This document shows positions 44,586-53,188 of a stretch of DNA of 64,000 nt, in pieces. Source of the DNA: an uncultured Muribaculaceae bacterium (GTDB taxonomy: Bacteria; Bacteroidota; Bacteroidia; Bacteroidales; Muribaculaceae); the NCBI GenBank assembly GCA_910586975.1, contig CAJUKX010000004.1, positions 1-64,000 on the forward strand, written 5' to 3'. The notes beneath the pieces are model-generated. The model ran no database searches and was not told the DNA's origin. It saw only the letters and a list, made by a program, of their open reading frames with translations. Both the position numbers and the translations under genes were made by a program. Position 1 is the stretch's first letter, and the number at the start of each line of letters is the position of its first letter.

Positions 44586-46714
44586 TTCACAGATTCGGGA
44601 GTACGGCCAAGGTTATAGAATACGAACGAATAAATATCCATCCATTCGTCGAGCTGTTTTGCAATAGGCTTGCCTGCGCCATGACCGGCCTTTGAGTCGA
44701 TGCGGATCAGTTTGGGGTTGTTGCCGGTATCGGCTGCCTGCAGGGCGGCAGCATACTTGAATGAATGGGCAGGAACCACGCGGTCATCGTGATCGGCGGT
44801 GGTAACGAGAATAGAAGGATAAGGAGTACCGTCGTTTTTGATGGTATGCAGGGGCGAGTAGCCAAGCAGATATTCGGCCATTTCACGCGAATCATCGGCA
44901 GTGCCATAGTCGCTGGCCCAGTTCCAACCGATGGTGAAGAGGTGGTAGCGCATCATATCCATCACACCAACGCGGGGAATTGCCACACGGAAGAGGTCGG
45001 GACGCTGGTTGACCACAGCACCTACGAGCAGACCTCCGTTTGAACCACCTTCCACAGTAAGAAGTTCGGGAGTAGTCCAGCCCTGGTTTATCATATATTC
45101 ACCGGCTGCGATGAAGTCGTCAAATACGTTTTGCTTCTTCATCTTTGTACCGGCTTCATGCCATTTCTCACCATACTCTGCACCACCGCGCAGATTGGCC
45201 TGAGCGTATATACCGCCATTTTCGAGCCAGAAAATACGCGAGGGCGAGAACGAAGGATTAAGGGTTACGTTGAAGCCTCCGTAGCCATAGAGGTATACGG
45301 GATTTGACTTATCTTTTTCAAGACCCTTCTTGTAGGTGATGAACATGGGCACTTTTGTGCCGTCCTTTGAGGTATAGAACACCTGCTCGGTAACATAATC
45401 ATCAGGATTCAGGCCATCGACTTCGGTAGCGTGTACCAGTTTGCTTTCCTGAGTATCCATATTGTAAGAGTACACCGATGAGGGATATGTGAACGAAGCG
45501 AAGTTATAGAACACTTCATCGCTCTTTTTAGAAGTTGAGAATGATGCCGAGCCATAGGTGGGGAACTTGATTTCGGCGAGCTGATTGCCCTTGCGGTCGA
45601 GCACGAAAGCATGGTTTGAAGCGTCTTTGTCGTATTCGGCAATCAGTTTGTCACCGGCCATGCTTACTCCGGTGAGCACAGCATCGGTGCTCTGGCGTAT
45701 AATTTCGTTCCATGCACCACGACCGGGATTGGCAGGGTCAATCTCAACCACGCGGTTGAGAGGAGCGTCAACCGAGGTATACACAAGGAGTTTACCATCG
45801 GCTGTGGTATCAAGCACACTCATTGTATAGTCCATCGAGGGTTCGATTGTCACCCATTCAGAACCTGCTTTCTTGAGATCCTTCACATAGAGCGAATTGC
45901 CGAATCCCTGGCCACCGCCCATCACAAGCAGATAACGGCCATCGTCGGTAATGTCGACCGAGTGGAAGTAGAGAGGTTGCTCGCGGTTTTCATATACTAC
46001 CTTATCCTCAGACTGTGGAGTGCCTAATTTATGATAGTACACGGTATGGAATTCGTTGGCATTTGAGAATTCCTTACCGGCTTCGGGACGCGGATACGCG
46101 CTATAATAGAAGCCGTCGCCATCCCAGGTAACACCGGTAAACTTGGCCCATTCGATGTGGTCATCGGCAAGTTTCTTGTCGGCTGTGTCCATCACGTAGA
46201 TTTCTGTCCAGTCAGAACCGCTGCGCGAAATGGTATAAGCTGTATATTTACCGTCTTTTGATTGGAACAGGCCGGGGAGGGCCACAGTGCCATCGTCGCT
46301 GAGGCTGTTGGGATCAAGAAAAACCTCGGCATCCTCGCCGTATGGTGTAGTGCCGCGATAGATGACCGACTGGTTGAGAAGACCTGAATTCTGCGACCAG
46401 TAATACTTGCCGTCGTTCTCCTTTGAAGGAAGGCCGGTCTTGGCAAAATTATTAAGGGCAGTAAGGCGATCGCGTATGCCCTGACGGTAAGGAATCTGAC
46501 TGAGGTACTCCTGAGTGAGGGCATTCTCGGCCTTCACCCATTCGAGGGTGGCAGCAGCAGTGTCATTCTCGAGTGGACGGAAGCGGTCATCAACCGTGAT
46601 TCCGAAAGCGTCATACGTAGTACCATCTTCGGGAGCCTTGGGATAGTTCAACCCTTGCTTGGCACAAGAACTTGCAATCAATGCCATTGCAGAAATGTAC
46701 AGAATTGGTTTCAT
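44582..46714 (-). CDS. Prolyl oligopeptidase (S9A), lipoprotein
   Basis: A 710-aa serine peptidase cleaving after Pro in short peptides. The signal peptide with lipobox (MKPILYISAMALIASSC) predicts lipid anchoring, so it acts in the periplasm or at the cell surface. A 7-blade propeller (about residues 75-430) is followed by the alpha/beta hydrolase domain with GGSNGGLLVGAV (catalytic Ser), the Asp/DDRVVPAHS region, and the C-terminal GHGAGKP (catalytic His). Complete. It is the first gene of a three-gene operon with 4-nt overlaps. Confidence 0.95.
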   Translation of the reverse strand: MKPILYISAMALIASSCAKQGLNYPKAPEDGTTYDAFGITVDDRFRPLENDTAAATLEWVKAENALTQEYLSQIPYRQGIRDRLTALNNFAKTGLPSKENDGKYYWSQNSGLLNQSVIYRGTTPYGEDAEVFLDPNSLSDDGTVALPGLFQSKDGKYTAYTISRSGSDWTEIYVMDTADKKLADDHIEWAKFTGVTWDGDGFYYSAYPRPEAGKEFSNANEFHTVYYHKLGTPQSEDKVVYENREQPLYFHSVDITDDGRYLLVMGGGQGFGNSLYVKDLKKAGSEWVTIEPSMDYTMSVLDTTADGKLLVYTSVDAPLNRVVEIDPANPGRGAWNEIIRQSTDAVLTGVSMAGDKLIAEYDKDASNHAFVLDRKGNQLAEIKFPTYGSASFSTSKKSDEVFYNFASFTYPSSVYSYNMDTQESKLVHATEVDGLNPDDYVTEQVFYTSKDGTKVPMFITYKKGLEKDKSNPVYLYGYGGFNVTLNPSFSPSRIFWLENGGIYAQANLRGGAEYGEKWHEAGTKMKKQNVFDDFIAAGEYMINQGWTTPELLTVEGGSNGGLLVGAVVNQRPDLFRVAIPRVGVMDMMRYHLFTIGWNWASDYGTADDSREMAEYLLGYSPLHTIKNDGTPYPSILVTTADHDDRVVPAHSFKYAAALQAADTGNNPKLIRIDSKAGHGAGKPIAKQLDEWMDIYSFVFYNLGRTPESVK

Positions 46715-46720
46715 AGTAAT

Positions 46721-46802
46721 CCAAGAGTGTGTTTGCTTTTAACACACAAGTTTAATTTTTTATTAATGAATGTGTTTAGTCTGAGTAAACACAACTCTAA
46801 TT
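46721..46802. repeat. Hairpin repeat in the leader of the prolyl oligopeptidase gene
   Basis: Left end AAGAGTGTGTTTGCTT (46723-46738) and inverted right end (46783-46800, reading TTAGAGTTGTGTTTACTC on the minus strand). Inside, GTGTGTT/AACACAC (46727-46733 and 46741-46747) makes a small hairpin. It lies between the promoter at 46808-46839 and the ATG at 46714, so it is transcribed as the 5' leader. Its ends match the family at 22079-22293. Confidence 0.55.
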
Positions 46803-46807
46803 TTTTA

Positions 46808-46839
46808 CAAAGTTACAAAAATAAAAAATTCATTGCCAA
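46808..46839 (-). promoter_or_regulatory. Promoter of the prolyl oligopeptidase operon
   Basis: On the minus strand: TTGG (46836-46839), a 20-nt spacer and TAACTTTG (46808-46815). The leader is about 90 nt and contains the repeat at 46721-46802. Confidence 0.6.
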
Positions 46840-46858
46840 TTATTCAACGAAAAATAAC

Positions 46859-46866
46859 TATCTTTG
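46859..46866 (+). promoter_or_regulatory. -7 element of the PurF-like gene
   Basis: TATCTTTG lies 38 nt before the ATG at 46905, divergent from the prolyl oligopeptidase promoter. Confidence 0.6.
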
Positions 46867-46904
46867 CACTTTCATTTCAGATTCTACCTAAATAAAGATT
46901 CAAC

Positions 46905-48347
46905 ATGGGAGGTTTCTTCGGCGCAATTTCCAAAAGACCGTGCGTAAACGACCTGTTTTACGGCACCGACTACCATTCGCATCTCGGAACAAAGCGCGCA
47001 GGTATGGTCACATTTGACCCTACTGCCGGTTTCAACAGAACAATCCACAGTATCGAACGCGATTATTTCCGTTCGAAATTTGAAGACGAACTCAACCGCT
47101 TTGTCGGCAACCAGGGACTCGGCGTAATAAGCGACACCGACCCTCAACCAATCATCATCAACTCTCATCTGGGACGCTACGCAGTTGTAACAGTAGCGAA
47201 AATCAACAATCTAAGGGAAATAGCCGATGAGCTGCTCACACAGAAGATGCATCTGAGCGAGCTGTCGGCCAACAAAATCAATCAGACAGAAGTAGTATCG
47301 CTTCTTATCAACATGGGCACAACCTTTGTCGAGGGTATCAACCTCGTGTATAAAAAAATCAAAGGATCGTGCTCAATGCTGATTCTTACCGAAAACGGCA
47401 TAATAGCCGCACGCGACTATCTGGGTCGCACACCTATAGTAATCGGTAAGAATGAATACGGCTATGCTGCAGCAAGCGAATCGTCGTCTTTCCCCAATCT
47501 CGACTACAAAATCCTGAGGGACGTAGGTCCCGGCGAAATCGTGCGCCTTACCGCCGATGGAGTCGAACAACTGCAGGCTCCGGCCAAGCGCATGCAGCTC
47601 TGCTCTTTCCTCTGGGTATATTATGGATTCCCAGTCAGCGAATATGAGGGCGTAAATGCCGAACTTGTACGCGAGGTCGGTGGTAAAATGCTCGGACAGG
47701 AAGACCACACCGAAGCTGACTGCGTGTGCGGTGTACCCGATTCAGGCGTAGGATTTGCATTGGGCTACTCAGACGGTCGCGGCATTCCCTATCAGCGCGG
47801 TGTGCTAAAATACACACCCACATGGCCGCGCAGCTTCACTCCCGGCGACCAGTCGCGCAGAAGCCTCGTGGCAAAGATGAAACTGATACCAAACCAGGCT
47901 ATCCTCAAAAACAAGAGAGTCGTATTCTGCGATGACTCCATCGTGCGCGGCACCCAGTTGCGCGACAACGTACGTACATTCTTTGACAGCGGAGTCAAGG
48001 AGGTGCATGCCCGCATCTCTTGCCCTCCGCTGGTATATGGTTGCCCCTATATCGGATTCACATCATCCAAAAGCGACCTTGAGCTTATCACACGCCAAAT
48101 TATAAAGGACTTCGAAGGTCGCGATGATGCCAAACTCAATCTGTATTCAACCACCGGCACCCAGGAGTATCAGAATATGGTGAAAGAAATCGCCCGTCGG
48201 CTCAATCTCACCACTCTGCAATTCTGCAAAATAGAGCATCTTATCGAAAGCATTGGCTTGCCCAAATGCAAGGTGTGCACACACTGCTTTGACGGCAGCG
48301 GCTACGACCCCGACGTCGCCTATCGCGAGGATCATCCCGAAAAGTAA
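46905..48347 (+). CDS. PurF-like amidophosphoribosyltransferase homolog lacking the glutaminase Cys
   Basis: A 480-aa homolog of glutamine PRPP amidotransferase. It starts MGGFFGAISKRPC: residue 2 is Gly where active PurF exposes Cys as the N-terminal nucleophile. The glutamine-pocket HxRYST motif is also absent (GLGVISDTDPQPI instead). The PRPP-binding half is intact: GVPDSG (277-282) and VVFCDDSIVRGTQ (339-351). Cys residues matching the PurF Fe-S cluster ligands remain (Cys233, Cys380 and the C-terminal KCKVCTHC at 454-461). It probably uses free ammonia, or acts as a regulator or on another substrate. Close homologs with Gly2 occur in other Bacteroidales (from memory). Confidence 0.85.
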   Translation: MGGFFGAISKRPCVNDLFYGTDYHSHLGTKRAGMVTFDPTAGFNRTIHSIERDYFRSKFEDELNRFVGNQGLGVISDTDPQPIIINSHLGRYAVVTVAKINNLREIADELLTQKMHLSELSANKINQTEVVSLLINMGTTFVEGINLVYKKIKGSCSMLILTENGIIAARDYLGRTPIVIGKNEYGYAAASESSSFPNLDYKILRDVGPGEIVRLTADGVEQLQAPAKRMQLCSFLWVYYGFPVSEYEGVNAELVREVGGKMLGQEDHTEADCVCGVPDSGVGFALGYSDGRGIPYQRGVLKYTPTWPRSFTPGDQSRRSLVAKMKLIPNQAILKNKRVVFCDDSIVRGTQLRDNVRTFFDSGVKEVHARISCPPLVYGCPYIGFTSSKSDLELITRQIIKDFEGRDDAKLNLYSTTGTQEYQNMVKEIARRLNLTTLQFCKIEHLIESIGLPKCKVCTHCFDGSGYDPDVAYREDHPEK

Positions 48348-48365
48348 GTGATATAAAATACTTAT

Positions 48366-48403
48366 AAAAATAAGGAGGACAATCAACTGTTCTCCTTATT
48401 TTT
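48366..48403. terminator. Bidirectional terminator after the PurF-like gene
   Basis: Arms 48366-48380 and 48389-48403 (AAAAATAAGGAG core, 14 of 15 positions pair), with A-run and T-run on either side. It lies between the PurF-like gene and the convergent 8-TM gene. Confidence 0.85.
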
Positions 48404-48483
48404 ATGCGTTTTTCTTATCATCCCTCCGCTTACAAGGCACCATAGCACTATCATGCCTGTGAAAAATGTATACGCATAAGTAA

Positions 48484-49374
48484 CTATAGAGCCGATTTAT
48501 TCTTTTTCTTTGAACTCTTATACCAAAGGTATATGCCCAATACTACAAAGGCAGCCAGAATGATGCTCATCTCGGTCTTGTGGTGCAGCGGAGCTATCCA
48601 TATTTCCTTGAAGAGATTGATGCGTCCCATAATCTCTACCGGAGTCCAGAACACAACCACAGTGGCAATAGCCATACGGATATTGGCGCCCCACGAGGCC
48701 AGTCGCAGTTGCTTGGCAAAAATGAAGAATGCGCCGATAAAGCATCCCAGACCTATAAGCAAAGTCACCGGATGGTGATCGCCCAGGAAGCGGTCGTCGT
48801 AACAGAACATCAGCAGCAGATAACTGCCCCACAGTATCATCATCAGTTCCATAAAAGTGATGATGCTCACGTGGCGTGTCATAGGCCGGGCCACTACCTC
48901 GTTTTTCTTGCTGCCGAACAGACGACGCTGCCACCAGTTGATAAAGTTGCAGCCATTGCGAGTGCTGAAGATATACATCATCATCACCATCATCCATAAA
49001 CCGAATGTGGCCGGCAGTATAAGATACTCAGGACGTGTAACAACTTCGCCGGTCACAGGGTCGAGCAATGCCTGTGTACCGAAACGGTTGGCATAGTACA
49101 TGAAAAGGAATTCTACCCAGCCCGTCCAGAAGAGCAGTCCTCCTATAAGTCCCCACATAGTCTGGCGCGTATCGCCCTTGGCAAAAACGCCAAGTATCAC
49201 CATAACCATGCCTGCAGCTCCCATGATAAAAGCAGAGTAATGCAGGGCCGTGGGATCCATGGTGTGTTCCATGATTATCATAAGCGCATGGCCGAGCGGC
49301 ATCATGAAAAGGACGAACAGAAAAGATGCTATGGCCTTCCACCAATATAGTTGTTTCTTTGCTTTGTTTTCCAT
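48484..49374 (-). CDS. Eight-TM membrane protein of unknown function
   Basis: A 296-aa polytopic protein with about eight TM segments (near residues 10-33, 44-62, 70-92, 117-136, 170-189, 200-218, 229-248, 270-288), rich in Met and Trp, with a basic C-terminus (KSSKKKNKSAL). Soluble loops are short; one at about 95-115 (NRFGTQALLDPVTGEVVTRP) and one basic loop (RRLFGSKKNEVVARPMTRH) stand out. I recognise no family. It lies on the same strand downstream of the haem-type operon but is separated from it by 325 bp of repeat elements. Confidence 0.7.
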   Translation of the reverse strand: MENKAKKQLYWWKAIASFLFVLFMMPLGHALMIIMEHTMDPTALHYSAFIMGAAGMVMVILGVFAKGDTRQTMWGLIGGLLFWTGWVEFLFMYYANRFGTQALLDPVTGEVVTRPEYLILPATFGLWMMVMMMYIFSTRNGCNFINWWQRRLFGSKKNEVVARPMTRHVSIITFMELMMILWGSYLLLMFCYDDRFLGDHHPVTLLIGLGCFIGAFFIFAKQLRLASWGANIRMAIATVVVFWTPVEIMGRINLFKEIWIAPLHHKTEMSIILAAFVVLGIYLWYKSSKKKNKSAL

Positions 49375-49444
49375 AAGGTAGACGTTGGGGATTAATTCAT
49401 ATTATAGTTTGTTGAGACAGGGGCGGTTCCCCGGTTTGGATGAC

Positions 49445-49479
49445 AAGTAATCAATGAAAAATAGTTTATATCATCTGCT
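49445..49479. repeat. 35-bp dispersed repeat, copy 1
   Basis: AAGTAATCAATGAAAAATAG and the following 15 bases (49465-49479) are found inverted at 55619-55654 with one extra T. Here only one half of the palindrome seen at 55575-55654 is present. Confidence 0.6.
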
Positions 49480-49503
49480 TACTTATAAAACGATTCACTA
49501 CAC

Positions 49504-49533
49504 TTAGAGTGTTTAAATTCAAACAAGCTCTTA
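49504..49533. repeat. 30-bp palindromic repeat of the TTAGA..TGTTTAA family
   Basis: TTAGAGTGTTTAAATTC is directly followed by AAACAAGCTCTTA, the inverted form of the same kind of arm. The right arm equals the one at 1156-1166 except for one inserted T. It shares its last TTA with the next element. Confidence 0.55.
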
Positions 49534-49697
49534 GAAACTGTTTAAATTTATTTGTCGCAGGATTTGAGAAGGATTGTCATTTGGATTTTTGATATTGATG
49601 ATGGAGTTTAGTGGCTCCTAAATGACTGAATCAATATCTAAAATACATTGACAAGACTCTCAATGACAAGATAAAATAAATTTTAAACAGTTTCTTA
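49531..49697. repeat. 167-bp MITE-like hairpin element at the 3' end of the receptor gene
   Basis: Left end TTAGAAACTGTTTAAATTTA (49531-49550) is repeated inverted at the right end (to 49697) with one inserted base. The interior also pairs: TTGTC..TTGAGA..TTGTCATT on the left against AATGTCT-type sequence on the right, and ATATTGAT (about 49589) with ATCAATAT (about 49631). The whole can fold as one long hairpin. There is no ORF. It ends 2 bp before the receptor stop codon and could serve as its terminator. Confidence 0.65.
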
Positions 49698-49699
49698 GT

Positions 49700-51664
49700 T
49701 CAATCAAGATTTATACTCAGGCCAATCATGAAGTTGGCACCATCGGTAAGGGGTGCATTAAGGTAATAATACTTCGGTTTGTAATTAAACAAATTGTCAA
49801 GGGCCAATGTAAGCTTGTATCGGTCGCAGAACATAAGCGAGCCCGACAGCTTCCAGAGTGTGTATGCCGGGTATCTTACATCTGTGGTACCGGCAGTAAT
49901 GTCATAGTAATCTTTATATTCTATATTTGTGACTCCCGACAGATATCGGCCGTTGACTCCAATTGTAAAATCAAAATCGTTGGCAATTTTCTTATTCCAG
50001 TCCACTCTGGCAGTGAGCGAGTGCTTGCGGGCCGGGATATACTGATTGTTGGTGGGATTGCCGTCCTTGTCCTTGGCAAAGACTTCATGAGTGAGTGCGT
50101 AGGACAATTTGGCTGAGAGGCCGTTGTTCCACCGACCCTCTACTGTAGCCTCCCCACCCATAATATCGTAAGGTGCGAGATTTACATATTTAAGATACAA
50201 TTGCGAGGGGTCTTCAACCTTGCTGTAAGGCAACCCTGTGGCTATACGGTCGATTATATGATTGTAATATGCTGTAACGGTGAAACTGTAGTTGCGATAC
50301 CACCAGTCAAACGAACCATTGAAGTTGTGACTCGTTTCCGGTTCGAGCGATGGTGTACCCTCCACTATCCATATACCGGCCATATCAAAATTATAGTACT
50401 GCTCCTTAAGAGTCGGGGTTCTGAAGCCCATACCGTAGGCCACGCGCACATTGGTGTTGTATGAAGGTCGGTAACGAGCTGAAATCTTGGGAGTAACGCG
50501 CGATATATCGCCTTTTGAGAAGTAATCATAACGTGCGGCTCCCACAAGCTCCCATTTATCATCAATTATCCAGTCATACTGCGCGAAGACATCGGCATTG
50601 GCCTCGTGCTTGGCTTCATTGTCTATCTTGGTATTGTCGAGATAATCGTATCGGTAGTCGCCGCCCACGGTGAGGATGTCGCCGCGCGAATCGGTATAAT
50701 TATAAATCGCACGTATTGAATTCTGTACATTACTGTAGTTTCTCACGTCCAGGCCTGAGATCTTCATGTAGTTCGATTTATCGTACTGATCAAATGCGTA
50801 TGCTATTTCAATTTCATGATTATCATTGATATCCCATTGGCCCTTCAGTCCGCCTGAATAGTCGCGATAGCGCTCAGGGGTATCTGTTATGCGGGGAATC
50901 TCACGGAAATAGTAACCTGCGCGTGCTGTGAATTTAAGACCCTCAAGCGGTGTAACTACCAGTTGATCCTTTACATTAAATGTTCGGTTGCCGTAAATCT
51001 GGGTGATGACACGTGTGATAGGATCAGGCGAACTATGCACATCGTATGTTTTGATGCTCGAATAGTTGCCGCTGAGAGAATTGGCCACTATTTTGTTGCG
51101 ATATTGCAGATTAATGCCATAGCGCTGACTGTTGTGGCGGCCATAGCGGATATTTGCTCCCACATGCCATTTGTTTTTTGGCACCTTGGTTATAACGTTG
51201 ATCACTCCACCCGCTGCATTGCTGCCATACAGCGCGCTCGAAGCCCCTCTCACTATCTCGATACGTTCTACTCCGCTCATGTTTATTCGGCCAAAGTCCA
51301 CATCATCCATGGTTTCGCCCACAAGGCGCTCGCCATCAATGAGAAACAACACTCCCTGCCCACCGAAACCACCGTAGTTGAAGTGTACCTGCTGATTCAT
51401 GGCGTATGAAAATTCAACGCCGGGAATTTCTTCCTGAAGAAGCTCCTCGATGTCTGTTGCATCAGATCGTTCAATCATCCGGGAGGTTATTAGAGTAGTC
51501 TGCACCGGGGTATTTTTCAACAATTTGGGCGCACGTACTCCGGTTACAACAACCTCATTGAGCACTTCGTCATATTCTGAAATGCTGTCGACTGCTGTAG
51601 CTGATGCTTCTGATACAGTAGTCGAAGCTGCTGATATAAAAGCAAGTAGTAAGCACTGTATCAT
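49700..51664 (-). CDS. HmuR-like TonB-dependent receptor
   Basis: A 654-aa outer-membrane receptor. The start at 51664 (MIQCLLLAFISAAS) overlaps the HmuY-like gene stop as ATGA, which decides it. Signal peptide, TonB-box-like YDEVLNEVVVTGVRAPKLL, plug (about 45-165, with GVERIEIVRGASSALYGSNAAGGVINVITK) and barrel ending MIGLSINLD are all present. The coupled gene encodes an HmuY-type haem-binding lipoprotein, so haem or a related porphyrin is the likely cargo; this is inference from the partner. It is the last gene of the operon, directly followed by a hairpin element. Confidence 0.88.
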   Translation of the reverse strand: MIQCLLLAFISAASTTVSEASATAVDSISEYDEVLNEVVVTGVRAPKLLKNTPVQTTLITSRMIERSDATDIEELLQEEIPGVEFSYAMNQQVHFNYGGFGGQGVLFLIDGERLVGETMDDVDFGRINMSGVERIEIVRGASSALYGSNAAGGVINVITKVPKNKWHVGANIRYGRHNSQRYGINLQYRNKIVANSLSGNYSSIKTYDVHSSPDPITRVITQIYGNRTFNVKDQLVVTPLEGLKFTARAGYYFREIPRITDTPERYRDYSGGLKGQWDINDNHEIEIAYAFDQYDKSNYMKISGLDVRNYSNVQNSIRAIYNYTDSRGDILTVGGDYRYDYLDNTKIDNEAKHEANADVFAQYDWIIDDKWELVGAARYDYFSKGDISRVTPKISARYRPSYNTNVRVAYGMGFRTPTLKEQYYNFDMAGIWIVEGTPSLEPETSHNFNGSFDWWYRNYSFTVTAYYNHIIDRIATGLPYSKVEDPSQLYLKYVNLAPYDIMGGEATVEGRWNNGLSAKLSYALTHEVFAKDKDGNPTNNQYIPARKHSLTARVDWNKKIANDFDFTIGVNGRYLSGVTNIEYKDYYDITAGTTDVRYPAYTLWKLSGSLMFCDRYKLTLALDNLFNYKPKYYYLNAPLTDGANFMIGLSINLD

Positions 51665-52449
51665 ATTGGATAGCGGTAGTTTATGGTAAGACAACACTTT
51701 GTTCCGGTCTGGCTCTGGTAATTAACCAGCTGCAATGCACCATACGAACCGTCTTTAAGCCTGATTATGAAAACATTGTCGTGCATGGCAAACGATGGCG
51801 GAATGGGAGGGATATCAACATCGAGCCACGATGACAGTACCGTATTTATCATTATGCCCTGATTGCCTATCAAACCCAGCAACATGCGCGACTGCTCGCA
51901 CCACACGTCTGTTTCAGACCACGTATCTTCCTGAAAGATAAGAGCGTTGAGAAACGATTTGTCATGCGGTATCTCATCCAAATCCCTGAAACCGGTTTCG
52001 GCTACCGAAGCCCCGTTGGTACGTACATTATTGCGATGAACGGCTATACTCCACTTTTGCGGCTGTGGCTGTGGTGCTGTGGGATAGAATGAGCGAAATT
52101 CGTTAACAGATATACCGCTGCCGAAAACATCGTACCAATAGGTATAAATACCGTTGCGTGTATCGTTGTCAGAAATTTCTTGAGTGGGAATATCAAAAGT
52201 AGACCACAATACGCTGGGATTGAAATCGGAATTGGCAGCAGTGGAATCGGCCACCTCCTGCAAATCTATGTAATGCCATTTGTCCCACTCCGAAGCGTCA
52301 ATATATAGCTGCCCGGCCACAGTTGTCACTTCTTCATCGGAGGGTTCATCGTAAACACCCGACAGAATACCTGAACACGACTGCATGACAAGCGCAGCAA
52401 GTATGACATGGAGCCAAGGAATAAATGATTTCAGCGATGTGGTCATCAT
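51661..52449 (-). CDS. HmuY-like haem-binding lipoprotein
   Basis: A 262-aa lipoprotein (signal to MQSC; lipid Cys about residue 26). The start is at 52449, with a tandem ATG; the longer ORF lacks a signal peptide at its N-terminus. HmuY-family features are VAGQLYIDASEWDKWHYIDLQ, KWSIAVHRNNVRTNGASVAETG, TWSETDVW and the C-terminal beta hairpin YGALQLVNYQSQTGTK. In Porphyromonas HmuY two His residues bind haem; the His of KWHYID and AVHRNN are visible here but their equivalence is not shown. It hands cargo to the receptor encoded by the overlapping gene. Confidence 0.85.
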   Translation of the reverse strand: MMTTSLKSFIPWLHVILAALVMQSCSGILSGVYDEPSDEEVTTVAGQLYIDASEWDKWHYIDLQEVADSTAANSDFNPSVLWSTFDIPTQEISDNDTRNGIYTYWYDVFGSGISVNEFRSFYPTAPQPQPQKWSIAVHRNNVRTNGASVAETGFRDLDEIPHDKSFLNALIFQEDTWSETDVWCEQSRMLLGLIGNQGIMINTVLSSWLDVDIPPIPPSFAMHDNVFIIRLKDGSYGALQLVNYQSQTGTKCCLTINYRYPI

Positions 52450-52583
52450 CAATAAATATGGATTGGTTGCATAAGAAAGTTGTGCACGGGTAAGTACTAT
52501 GGGCCTGCCCCGGCACAACTTCTCCCTAATTAAATACCGGAATTGTATACCGCTGTGTGCGGTTCTCTATTGTTTTGTGTGGT

Positions 52584-53168
52584 TTATTGACGAGTGCCGT
52601 CGTAAGTAGCGGCCAGAGGCAGTGGCATAGCTCCGAGCTTGAAGGGATTCTCCACGTGGATTCCGCCTTCGGTAAGGGTGATGAGGATGCTGCTTTCTCC
52701 GCCGAGTGCATAATCATTGTCAAAGACAGTTGCACCGCCATTTACGGCTTTGAAGTGCTGTACCAGACCGTCGTTGGCATACATGCGGTAGAAGCCGCCT
52801 TTTTCTTCATCGTAGGCAAGGCCTTGGATTGTAAGCTCACCCAGGGTGAGGTCGCCCATCATAGTGCCCTCGAGTGAATACGAAGGTATTGAGACAGTAA
52901 GTGTACCGTCTTCTGCTGCTGTGAGGGTATAGGTAAGTGAGGTAGAGTAATTATAAGCTCCGGCCACAGTGAGTGTTTGGGTTCCTGTATATACGCCTGC
53001 AAACTGATCGAGCACCGAAAGTTCCTCAAATGTCATTTCCTTGATTTTGCTTACCTCGATTGTTTGCTCTGTGCCGTCGTTCATTGTTATTTTAAGAACT
53101 TCAGTCTGTGCCGAGGCTACGCCGCAGGCAGCGATGAGTGTGAGGACCGGGAGTATATATTTTTTCAT
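52584..53168 (-). CDS. Calycin-like domain exported protein
   Basis: A 194-aa protein with signal peptide (MKKYILPVLTLIAACGVASA), then a short N-terminal segment (TEVLKITMNDGTEQTIEVSKI) of the type found in Bacteroidales adhesin-like or FimB-like exported proteins, and a calycin-like beta-barrel (residues 55-194: QFAGVYTGTQTLTVAG...YSLEGTMMGDLTLGELTIQGL). Such proteins often accompany HmuY genes and may bind a hydrophobic ligand. The gap to HmuY is about 134 nt on the same strand, so the two may be one operon. Confidence 0.75.
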   Translation of the reverse strand: MKKYILPVLTLIAACGVASAQTEVLKITMNDGTEQTIEVSKIKEMTFEELSVLDQFAGVYTGTQTLTVAGAYNYSTSLTYTLTAAEDGTLTVSIPSYSLEGTMMGDLTLGELTIQGLAYDEEKGGFYRMYANDGLVQHFKAVNGGATVFDNDYALGGESSILITLTEGGIHVENPFKLGAMPLPLAATYDGTRQ

Positions 53169-53188
53169 GAGCTATCTTGATTGAATTC

